From Talpa occidentalis (lineage: Eukaryota > Chordata > Mammalia > Eulipotyphla > Talpidae): a stretch of 64,000 bases of DNA. The stretch is taken from NCBI RefSeq assembly GCF_014898055.3, contig NW_023601754.1, forward strand, positions 46,865,013-46,929,012. Direction: 5' to 3'. Of this stretch, positions 21,990 to 56,315 are shown one piece after another; the first letter of the stretch is position 1; each line of letters begins with the position of its first letter. Position numbers and translations under genes: made by a program. The notes beneath the pieces are model-generated. The model was not told where the DNA came from. It did no database searches and saw nothing but the letters and a program-made list of their open reading frames with translations.

Positions 21990-22359
21990 GTAAGTGAACG
22001 TTCCTGGGGGCAGAACCTGGCTGGAGGACCCTGGTGTTCTGGCTCCCTGGCCCTCTAGGACTCATAAGTTTGTGTCCCCCACGTCCAAGAGTCCAGGGCC
22101 CTTCCTTCCCCTAGACCCAGGAATGTGGATCCCTGTTCTTGCCTCTTCTGTAATCTTTGATCTCTGTGGGTGGATGTGACAACAGCACTAGGCTGGTATA
22201 TCTGGGCATTACCAGGAATGCAATGTCCATCACCAGTGGACCTGTTTATGAGCACCTACTATGTGCTCAAAAACCTTGCCCGATGTGGCAGACAGAATAG
22301 AGAAAGAGAAAATAAACTCCCTGTTTGTGTCTCTGGAGTATACAGCTTTTGCTTAATCC

Positions 22360-22545
22360 TACCTCTGACATTTATTTGCAAAGCAGATGACTGTGGGCAA
22401 GTTCTTTAACCTCTCTGTGCCTCTGTTTCCTCATCTATAAAATGGGACTAATGATAGGGCTGTTGTGAAAGTTAAACTGACTTGCTCCAGGTTCACTACC
22501 TTGGCCAGTGTCTGGTCTAACTATAGGCTGTGTAAGTGGCTGCTA
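22360..22545 (+). repeat. MIR element
   Basis: The MIR core and 3' part are clear: gactgtgggcaagttcttta, acctctctgtgcctctgttt, cctcatctataaaatggg, gggctgttgtgaaagttaaa. An L2/MIR-like piece (atgagcacctactatgtgct) precedes it at about 22247. Both lie in the last 5' UTR intron of PRRG2. Confidence 0.75.
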
Positions 22546-22652
22546 TTAGTATTATTACTCATAAAGACCCAGTTAGGGAGACTTTGGCCCGTTTGTTAGG
22601 GTCCAGGACACGTGTCATCTATACCACAGCTGGTTCCAGGTGTCCCCAAAAT

Positions 22653-25600
22653 ATGAAGGGCCACCCCTCTCTGCTGCTGCTCTACTTGGGACTGACCACC
22701 TGCCTGGATACCTTGCCCAGTGCAGAGCAAGACCAAGGTGAGTGTCTTGGTGCTGACCCCTGACCCAGACCCAAGAACCCTTGCATCTAGCCTCCCCCCG
22801 ACCCCGAGCCCCATAGTCCTCTGTTCCCTCAAGTTCTGGTGGCTCCATGTCTCCAGTCCTTAGATCCCTTCCTTTTTCTGTCCCCCATGTCCCTTGGGTC
22901 CAGAAGTCTTCCTGGACTCCCCCGAGGCCCAGAGCTTCCTGAGAAGCCATGGTCGCGTCCGGAGAGCCAATCACTGGGACCTGGAGCTGTTCACGCCGGG
23001 GAACCTGGAGCGGGAATGCCTGGAGGAGAAGTGCTCCTGGGAGGAGGCCAGGGAGTACTTTGAGGACAACACTCTGACGGTGAGGGCCTGAACCCCCCCC
23101 CCCCACGGCATCTTTCTACCGGTCTCTTAAACTTGGGCAGGCTGGTCTGTGGGGGTGTCGGCTCTCCCAGTTGACACATCGCCTCTCTGCTTTCTTCTCC
23201 ACTTCTGCCCCTTCCAGGAGCGTTTCTGGGAGAATTACAAATACAATGGCAAAGGAGGTGAGTGTGTGTGGTGGGGGCCTCCCATTCTGTGCCACTAAAG
23301 CAGCCCCTTGGAAAGGAGGCTGAACCAATACCCCCAAACCTGCTCCCCAATTCCATGCTCTCTTGAGTTTGGAAAGCTGGTTGTTAAAAGAGTCCCCCTG
23401 CCCCCTGCCTCCTTTGAGACTCGAACTGCTGCCTGAAGAACCCACCCCATCTCATGAGGAGGGGCTTCCATGTCCACGGGAAGGTGGAGGGTCAGGTGGA
23501 GGGAGGGTAATGGCTTGGGGCCCATCCGGCCTCAGGGTCCAGGTACTGACCCACGACCCACCTGAGCCTCCTTTGGGTTCCACAGCACCAGCTCCTTCTG
23601 CAGCTTGGTAGCCAGGGAGGCTGCTCTCCAGCAAAGGGGCCTGGCCTAGCTGGGCAGTGCAGGCACGTCAGACCTCATCTGCTCAGTCCGCACACCCCCC
23701 CAACCCTCCTCTGGAGTTCTGAGGCCCCATCAGGTTCAGCCTGGTTGCTAAGGGGGCCGCTCCTTGGCAACCAGGTCTGGTCAGGCCAGACCCAGGAAGC
23801 CTGCAGCGCTCCCTACCTGGCTGGCCGCCCCTCCCCCACTGCCCCATCTCAGTGGTGCCCGGTTGCTAAGGAGGTCTTCTCCCTAGCAACCACACCTAGC
23901 CAGCTTCAGGACCTCAGGCCTCCTGCCCACTGGAGGACCCCTCCGGGCACTAGACGCCCCACCCCCTCGTGGTCTGGTTGCTAGGGGTGGATGCACCTTA
24001 GCAACAGGCCCTGGGTCTGGACTGGAGTCCTCGCATCAGAGGCTGGTTGCTAAGGGAGGCAACTCCTTTGCTACAGGCCTGCCAGCTGGCTCCTGAATCC
24101 ACCTGAAACCTGTCGCTGGGTCGGGGAGGGCCAGCTTGCACAGTGCAGCTAAGGGGGCTCAGTGTCTGGGGTTTACTATGGGAGAGAAGCCCCCCTACCC
24201 AGTATTAAAGGGAGTCTCCCCAGCACCAAGCATCCTCTCTGTGGGCCACCCCCACCCCTTTCCTCAAAAAACAAAGGAGGATGTGTATTAATAACAGAGC
24301 TGTGCTTTAGCAAATTGTCCACCTGAACTCTAGACACCCCGCAGTCTGTTATTGGGAGGAAGTCCATGATCACTGAATTTTCCTTAGCCTTGGAGTGCAT
24401 CAAGAAGCCTTCTCTGCGGATTCTGCCCTTCCTTCAGAGTTGAGGCTCTGTCCCTTAGTGGCCTGGTTGGTAAAGGAACTACATTCCAGAGGAGGCAAAA
24501 TTGCCAGATACAATACAGGGTCAATCCCCCACCCCCAATTAAAATTAAATTTCAAATGCACGTGAATTAAAAAAAAAATTAGTGTAAGTATAGCCCAAAA
24601 ATTCCATGGGCTATACTTATACTAAAAAATTTCTTGTTACTGTGTATCTTAACTTACACTTAACTGGGTATCCTGTATTATCATTTGCTAAATCTGGTGA
24701 TACTCAGTGTGGGGGCTTCTTCTACCTACCTGAGCTCCCTACCCTACCTTGAGTGTGCCAGCTGACCTTTTAGTAGATGGATTGCTTACGAGGCCGTGTC
24801 CTCTGACTCTTGGGCACCTAAAAACCACCTTGTGTCTGGGAGAAGCTAATCGCCATGGGGATAACACTGCTTCTGCTGCCCTCGTGGATTTTCTAGTCCT
24901 AGATGGAATTATCACAGGCCCTGGATGCTTTTGACCTCCTGGAATGTTCACTGCCCCTAGGGGAGGGCTTATTTCCATTTTAGAGCAGGAAATGGAGGCT
25001 GTGGGAAAAGAGGGAGGTGAGTTGGCTGAGGTCACACCTCTGCCTTGCTTCTGGGCCTGTATTCCTGCCCCAGGACAAGGTGTTGGGATGTTGGGGTGAG
25101 TGGCAGCCCCTAAGTCAGTGGCTCTGTCTTCCCCCTACTTCCCCATAGGGCGTGGGCGAGTGGACCTCGCAGGCCTGGCTGTGGGCCTGACATCCGGCAT
25201 CCTGCTCATTGTCCTGGCCGGTTTAGGAGCCTTTTGGTATCTGCATTGGCGACGGCGTCGGAGCCAGCGACCCTCTCCCCAACAGTAAGGGGGCTTCAGT
25301 GAGGGGGTCCTGGGGGCTGGAGAGCAGGTGGGCAGGGGAGGGAGGAAGGACAGATTGTGGGCAAGGTAGGCGTTGATGAAAGATCTGAGGTGTGTCTGTG
25401 ACAGCGTGTGTGGCCTCAGTCTCTGACATACTGTGGGAGCCTAATCAATATTTGCTGCCTGACTGCGTGACCAGGTTTCTGTTTGATGATCAATATTGTA
25501 TCTGGGGAGGCTGCAGCCTGTGGTCTGTGGGTGTCTGCAGTGTGTCAGTTTCCGTGGGGGGGGCGTGTAGCATGTGTGTGAGAGAGTTGAAGTCTGGGTT

Positions 25601-26783
25601 CCTTTTTCCATCACAGGGTTTATGATGGAGTAAGGTGTCAGTCTTTGAAGTACTGTGAGCGTGGGGATTTTTAGGAAGTTTACTTAAGAGGGGATCTGGG
25701 GGCCTCCCTGGTGGTGCAAGGGGTTAAGCACCGCACTGTGAAGCAAAATGCAGCCGCTGCAGCAAGAGGTCGATCCCCGGCCAGCCAGAGAGAAACCCAC
25801 ATGGGGCAGCAGACCTCTCCTGTCTTGAGCGCTGCTCCCCTCAGCAGTGTGTTTCGGAAGTCTCCCTATTCTGTTCCCCACTCTGTCTCTACAGGATCCT
25901 CTCACTCCCTTCCCCGCATCTCTGGCCTGTACACCAGCTCTCATGTGCATAAATAAGTGAATCTTTTTTTTTTTTTTTAAAAGAGTGGATCTGGGAGATG
26001 TGGACTGAGTATCTCCAAGTTGTGTCTGTTTTTGAGTGTGTCCACCAGCCTCTGCACGGCTGACTTGTTCTCCATTACCGAATCTGTGTCTGGAGCACAT
26101 ATGTGTGTGTGAATGAGAGTCAGTCTCCAAAGTTGCTGATTTCTGTCTGTCTGTCATTTCGAGGCACCATTCTGTGTGTAGGGTCAGGGTGAAGGTGACC
26201 CGTTTTTAGCCCTTCCACCTCTGTCCCCCATCACACTCAGAGTCTCTGTCTCCCTAGGTTCTCCCTAGCCTGTAGGTTTCACCTGCTAACGATGCACCTT
26301 TTCTGTCTCCAGGGCCGAGCTCATCAGCCCTCTGAGTCCTGTGAGCCCTCTGGGCCCACCGACGCACCTGCCTCCACCCCGACCTCCAGGCCTCCCCACC
26401 TATGAGCAGGCGCTGGCTGCTTCTGGGGTCCACGATGCGCCTCCACCCCCCTACACCAGGTACTGGGCGGGGCTTCTACCCGGGGGCGGGGCGAGGGCAC
26501 TGCCAGGGGAGGGGCGTGGGCTCGGGGGCGGGACCTGGAATTTTGTGATTTTCGGGGCGAGGCGTGGAGCCCGGGGGCGGGGCCCTGTGCCATAGTCTGG
26601 GGGCGGGTCCCAGCCTTGTGTATGGAGCATTATAGGGGGCGGGTTTTGTGCCCAGAGGCCCCGAGATTGGCTGAGACGCCCAGGGCGGGTCGGACTGGTC
26701 TAGGTTGAGGGAAGAGGGGGAAACAGCCGGTCTTTGAGTCCCTACCGTGCCCCTCCCCTTTCAGCCTCAAGAGGCCTCGCTGA
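22653..26783 (+). CDS. PRRG2: Proline-rich Gla protein 2 (transmembrane gamma-carboxyglutamic acid protein 2)
   Basis: Single-pass membrane protein with an extracellular vitamin-K-dependent Gla domain. Exons are 22653-22737, 22904-23079, 23218-23257, 25149-25284, 26313-26459 and 26765-26783 (TGA 26781-26783). They total 603 bases, 200 residues (human about 202). In order: a hydrophobic signal peptide ([13 protein letters not shown]), a short propeptide ending in the furin-like site RVRR, a Gla domain starting [18 protein letters not shown] with the CLEEKC disulfide loop and [11 protein letters not shown], a transmembrane helix ([16 protein letters not shown]), a basic stop-transfer (RRRR), and a proline-rich tail with LPTY and PPPY motifs. 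PPPY binds WW domains such as YAP in this family. The ATG context (aaaatATGa) is weak, but the frame and signal peptide fix the start. Confidence 0.96.
23743..24074. repeat. Tandem RFX/X-box-like palindromes
   Basis: Four units each pair GGTTGCTAAGG (or a close form) with CCTTGGCAACC about 8-12 bases later. Left arms start at 23743, 23861, 23976 and 24045; right arms are at 23762, 23882, 23996 and 24065. The fourth right arm is imperfect (CCTTTGCTAC). A weaker relative is at 23607-23633. Arms resemble RFX half-sites (GTTGCYA..RGCAAC), but the gap is longer than in a canonical X-box. Confidence 0.75.
24501..24701. mobile_element. Palindromic non-autonomous DNA transposon fossil (MITE-like)
   Basis: Outer ends are inverted: TTGCCAGATacaatacagg on the left, and cctgtatt...aaatctggtga on the right. 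The centre is a hairpin, ttagtgtaagtatagccca versus tgggctatacttatactaa, with 18 of 19 bases pairing. I remember the type as a common old mammalian palindromic repeat but cannot name the family. Confidence 0.65.
25285..26312 (+). other. PRRG2 intron
   Basis: Contains one SINE (25698-25981), a GT-rich stretch (25385-25600) and otherwise unique sequence. Confidence 0.65.
25698..25981 (+). repeat. tRNA-derived SINE, subfamily A, with target duplication
   Basis: Sense copy ggggcctccctggtggtgca to cataaataagtgaatctttt plus A/T run. It is flanked by agaggggatctggg (about 25687) and agagtggatctggg (about 25982). Confidence 0.9.
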
Positions 26784-27320
26784 AGAGCCGTCTCGGAGCC
26801 GGGGTTCCCCGAACCGTGCCCCAGATTCGCACCGGATTCCGGAAGCGCCCAGGCCTCTTAAACTCCGGGGCGGTGCAGGGGATGGGGGTGGGCGCCGGGG
26901 TCGCCCGGCCCGAGGCCTACCCTGGCACACGCGTTTCCGCAGCGCACAGATGCAACCGTGTCTTTGGCCAACGTGTTCCAGCGAACCCCTAAATTCTCCT
27001 GACCGTGGGGGCCCCCGCCGGCCCCGCCCCCAGGAAGGGCGTGCGTGGAAACTCGGACTCGGGCGGGCAGGCCGGGTGTGAAGACGCGTGTGTGGGCAGG
27101 TGTGACACGGGCAGCACCCTCTGGTGTCACGGGCCACGCACACGCGGGCCCCGCCTGTGCACACGCGTGTCTCGTGAGCTCCCCGTGCGCAGGGCTCGCT
27201 GCACATTCCAGGGAGTGGGGGGCATTCGCGAGCGCACTCGGTGGGGGCGTGCAGGCTGGGTTGCAGCGGGGGTCTGTGGTCGAGCTCTTCCCCTAATAAA
27301 AGCCCTTTGGAAAGGAGACC
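26784..27320 (+). other. PRRG2: PRRG2 3' UTR
   Basis: CpG-rich untranslated sequence from the TGA to just beyond the AATAAA at 27295. It runs almost directly into the PRR12 promoter region. Confidence 0.75.
27295..27300 (+). terminator. PRRG2 polyadenylation signal AATAAA
   Basis: Canonical hexamer about 510 bases after the PRRG2 stop and about 750 bases before the PRR12 ATG. Confidence 0.8.
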
Positions 27321-27365
27321 CAAAAAGCTGAAACAATGCAAAAAAAAAATAAAAATCAAAGATGA

Positions 27366-52072
<24,707 letters not shown>

Positions 52073-52900
52073 CCCCACTCAGCCTGGGGGACCACTGCCT
52101 CCATGAACCGAGAATTGGGACAGAACTGTGTCCTCAGGCGCTATCCCCTGGGCCCTGGGCCTGGGAAGGGGGGGGTGTCATTGGTCAGGGTGTGTCCATG
52201 CTGCCCCCACAGGGCAGAGTTCAAAGGTCGACTCCCCCCTCTCCTGAGCCCTCTCCACTCCCTTCCCGGTCCTCCCACTGTCCTGTGTACAGAGAAATTA
52301 TTTATATATATGTATAAATGTCTATTTAGTAACGGTTTCCCTCCCCCCGCCCAATCCCCCCCTCCACGGCCATAGCCCCAGCCCCCTCCACCTTGTACAT
52401 AATGTATAGGAAAAGTCTATGTATGGTTGAGGGGGGGGCGGCTTCAGAGAGCTGGGGGTCCCCCTCCCCCCAAGTCCCTCCTCCAGGCCAAGATCTTTGC
52501 TAAAGGCCATTCCCTCCCCAGGGCATTCAGCATCGGGTGGGAGGGGGAAAACGCATCTTGTTAATTATTTTTAATCTTATTTATTGTACATACCTGGGGC
52601 GGGGGCAGGGGAGGTGGAGGGGGGAGAAAGGTCCCCTCCTGTTGCCCCTCCTTTTCTACTGCGATTTGTCTGTGTCTGCCCCCCACCCCAGACCCTCCCC
52701 TTGTTGTCTGGATGTGGTTCTATTTTTTATGGGTCTCCTTTCCCCTCCTCTCTAACCCACTCTGCTCCCCCCCGCCCCGCCTCCGACCCCTACCTCCCCC
52801 CTCGTCTCTCGCTCTTTCTTGGGCTTCTGTACAACTCAACTTGTATACACCGTGTACACACAACCAGCCAAACGAAAACCCAACGGCAAACACTTTACCG
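52073..52900 (+). other. PRR12: PRR12 3' UTR
   Basis: GC-rich sequence with AU-rich islands (ttatttatatatatgtataa about 52298; ttaattatttttaatcttat about 52561) and two identical Pumilio-type TGTACATA motifs. No AATAAA follows; the 3' end is placed near the A-rich ccaaacgaaaacccaacggc by recall of the human transcript and is uncertain. Confidence 0.6.
52394..52592 (+). promoter_or_regulatory. Two Pumilio response elements
   Basis: TGTACATA occurs at 52394-52401 and 52585-52592, matching UGUANAUA exactly. Both sit in AU-rich islands of an otherwise GC-rich 3' UTR. Confidence 0.55.
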
Positions 52901-55900
52901 GCCGGCTGCAGTGCCTCTGTCCTGCGCGCGGGGCGGGGCTGGGCAGAGGGGCTGGGCTCCCGGTGTCCGTTGGTCTCACAAATTGGCCCGGTCTGAAATG
53001 TCGTGACTTCACAGACATATCGCACGGTTTGGGAGGATCAGGAATCGGGGCGCAGGCTAGCTGGGCTGTGCAGTCAGGTCAGCGGCCTGATGAGTCGGTG
53101 TCGAGGATTCCAGTGTTGACTTGCTGTGCTTAGAAGGTGACTCCGATGGTGGAGCCGTCGGTTCCCGGCCACAGGTCCTCGCCTGGCGGTGGCTGGCAGT
53201 GAGCTCAAGGAGGAAGCCACAGGCTTTATGTCCTGATCTTGGACGTCACACTGTTCATTGGGTGTCAGGAAGCGATATGCGTTCAGGGAGAGGACAGGAT
53301 CTTTGCTCCGAGAAGGCAGCAGTAGCCAGCTTTGAACATCAGTACAGGCAATTCTGTGTTGGGAGTTAGCCAGCCTTCTCTGGGCTCCCTAATGTGAACT
53401 GGGGTGCGTCTCTGCCTTCTTGAGCCCTGTAACAACAAGGTCTGGAGTGGACGGCAGCTGGAAGTCCAGCCTGCAGAGCTGTGGATGGAGGCCTGAGTTC
53501 TTGAGACCAAGTGCTTGACGTGCTATGAGCCACCACGACCCCTGGGCTTGGTTCCCTTGGGAAGTGGTAGGTGCGCATGATCTCAAGGCGCGCCTGAGAT
53601 TCTCTGAGTTGCTGACTCAGAACCAACCCGCTTTTTAATAAAAGCCTGAGTGGATGCTACTGGACACTCAAGTTTGAGGAACAACGGACCACAATAAGCA
53701 GTAAGCAGTTGGAAGTCAACTGTGGTATTCCAGAGCCCAGCTCACAATGCCACAAGTCAGCTGTTACCACTGGATCCTGGCCAAGCTTATGGTCAAGATG
53801 GACTTCAGGCGTTCTAGAGCTGGATCCACTGAAGATGGGTTGGCCACAGGCTGGATGGAGCCCCAGTGTGAGATGTAAAGATGGACTGTTGGCATTCTGG
53901 ATCAAGACAGAGACCCTTGGGAACCTTGGATATTTTCTGGACTCCCACCCTGGTTCTAGAGCCCAGGTTTTGCTGAATGGAGGGTGATACTGCGTTGGAG
54001 AGCAGGTGGGAGTGAGGAATGGACCCAAGACTTCGAGAATCCTGTGGTGACTTGGATTGAGTCTGGGTCGCACTCGTGTTCCAGTGGTGTCCTGTAGCAC
54101 TTTGGGGGTACAGCCTCAGGCAGTTGGTGGTGTGGACTGAGACATCACATCCGTACCAAAAAGTTCCAGGCTGGTCATTGTCCCAGGCCACAGGTCTGGG
54201 ATGGAAACTGGACTTTGTTCCAAAGATTGGTGGGGCAGTATCATCCTCCTTGGTGGAAGAATAACTGAGGTTGGCCTTAGAGATCCAATTATTGCCCAAA
54301 TTGGTATCCAGTTCCAACACTAACTGGGGAACTGAGTCACAGCCCACCTTGTCAGTTTTATCATTTGCAAAGTGGGCTTTTGGCAAGGTGGAGGAAAACC
54401 CGATGCTTTAGCTCCTGTTGCTCAAAGCAGGCCAATCAAAAGACTTGGAGGGGGTGAAAGAGATGAGGAGACAAAGATGGGCAGTGAGCAGACCAGAGTG
54501 ATTTAGGGTCACTGGGTGGCCGAGGCCAGGGGTGGGAGCAAAAGTAAGGACATCCTGGCCAAGAAGGCCCAGTTGGACATTGCAGGGGTCCATCAGCGGC
54601 TGGCTCGGGGTAAGAGAAGTCTGCACAGCACCCCACTTGGGCTTGTTGAGTTCCTCACTGGGCTGGGGCAAAGGTGCCGGGTTTTGTCAGGCGGGGGTGG
54701 GCGCTGCAGCGGGTTCCGGCGGGGGCGGGGCCTCGGCACAATGCGGCGGAGCCGCGCTCGTTCCCAGGGCGGCGGGTTGGTCGCCGGCCAAGGATTCTGT
54801 GATAATGAAACCCGGAAAGGGATATTTAGCTAATCATTGTTCTAATCTGGAATACAGAGGGACATTCATGGTTCTGGGTCGGGAAAACAGTGGGGCAAGG
54901 TCACCGATGCCGAGTTTTCAGTAGGCACCGGGCTCTGCTCAGGCTGGCCCCTGACGGTTGCCTTCCCTGGGAGGTGGCTCTGCAGCCCCCCCACTTCACA
55001 GCCTAGGAGACAGGCTGCGGGGCCGGATGGGAACCAGGCAGTCTGGGGGGCAGGGCAGCACAGCACAGGGCTTTCACGGAATCGGGTTCTGTGGTGGGGA
55101 GTTGTGGCTTCAGGGAACCAGAGAATGTCAAACGTTAGACCTCTTGAGGTGGTACCCCAAGTTTCAGGTGGGAATATCTAGGTCAGGGTTTCTGGCCTGA
55201 ATTGATGACTAAATACTGGGGTTCAAAGACAGGCCAAAGGGACTGGGGGTTGTGAGTGTGGTGGTTCTTCCAGATTAGTAATTGGGGTGCATTAGGGTCC
55301 TGGGTTGAATCTGGGGAGATCTAAGGGCTCCCAGGCTGAGGTATATTGGCGACTTGTTTAGGGGTGTGATGTCTTGAGATGCCCTCACATTAGCCCCACC
55401 CAGGAGAGACTGAGATGGGGTGTGCCCACACTGGCCTTAAGTTGGACTCAAGGTACAGACTCATGTCCAATTAGGAACCTTCTGGAACTGAGAACTTGCC
55501 AGTGGCTTCTGAGACACCACTCCACCCACCTGTCCCTTCTCCAGCAGAAAGGTCTAACTCATACAGGGAGGGGGGGTTGGTTGGGGGCAGGCAAGGCTTA
55601 TAGCAGTTACTGCCTGTCTCCAAGATACCAGAACCTTCCAGAATGCTACTGCCTGAGAGCCCTTTCTGCAACAAAGTGCTATCTTTTTGCCTTGTCCATT
55701 AGGGTAACTATTAACACACGTGAACATTGCGCTCTTGAAATGTGACCAGTGCTGTGAACCAAATTTAAATTTCACTTAACTATCCAGGTGTGGCCTTTCA
55801 CTGCCATACTGGGTAGTGATGTTCTGGACATTCCAGAAAAAGAAATTTAGACATTAAACCTTATCCCACCAAAACAGAACCCAGTGGGATTGCCCTGTTA

Positions 55901-56054
55901 TGAGTGTCCACTTCAGACGCTGGACTCAGCCTGTTCTCTCTCCCTCATAGGGTTCTAGACTCCATAGTTCCAGGTGGAGCAGGTCTGGTGGGTGTGCCCC
56001 AAGTTCACCCACCCCCACCAACCCTGGGAGCCCTCCATCTTTCAGAAGCATCTC
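52901..56054. other. PRR12-RRAS intergenic region (tail to tail)
   Basis: No gene is supported. The sequence is unique, with no SINE or LINE that I recognise. A mildly repetitive GGG/CTGGAT-type wording runs through 53400-54300, without a clear period. A CpG-rich patch (54650-54790: gcgggggtgggcgctgcagc, ggcggagccgcgctcg) is the only notable element. Confidence 0.6.
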
Positions 56055-56315
56055 CCAACTTTGGCAGTGGCATTTATTTCTCTGGATAATGAGAGTTATA
56101 TACAGCAGTGACCCGAACGCCTGGGAGCTCCTTACCCCGACTAGGGGTTCGGGTGGGGAACAGAAGTGTTGCAGAAGGCACACAGTGGCGGAGGCCCAGA
56201 GACGGCCAGGAATCAAGGGAGGGTGTAGTGTATCCTGGGAGACCCAGACGGAGAAACTGAGGTTCGGCGAGGGCAGCTGGTCCCGAGAGCTTGTGCTGGT
56301 TGCTCTTCACGCCCG
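56055..56315 (-). other. RRAS: RRAS 3' UTR
   Basis: It follows the TAA at 56318-56316 and runs to about 20 bases past the minus-strand AATAAA at 56078-56073, about 260 bases. Confidence 0.75.
56073..56078 (-). terminator. RRAS polyadenylation signal (minus-strand AATAAA)
   Basis: The plus strand reads TTTATT within cagtggcatttatttctctgg. It is the first canonical hexamer after the RRAS stop. Confidence 0.8.

Larger units (their letters stand above)
23258..25148 (+). other. PRRG2 long intron
   Basis: Between the Gla and transmembrane exons. It holds the tandem X-box-like palindromes (23743-24074) and a palindromic DNA-transposon fossil (24501-24701). No young SINE is present. The rest is unique sequence. 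Confidence 0.7.
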
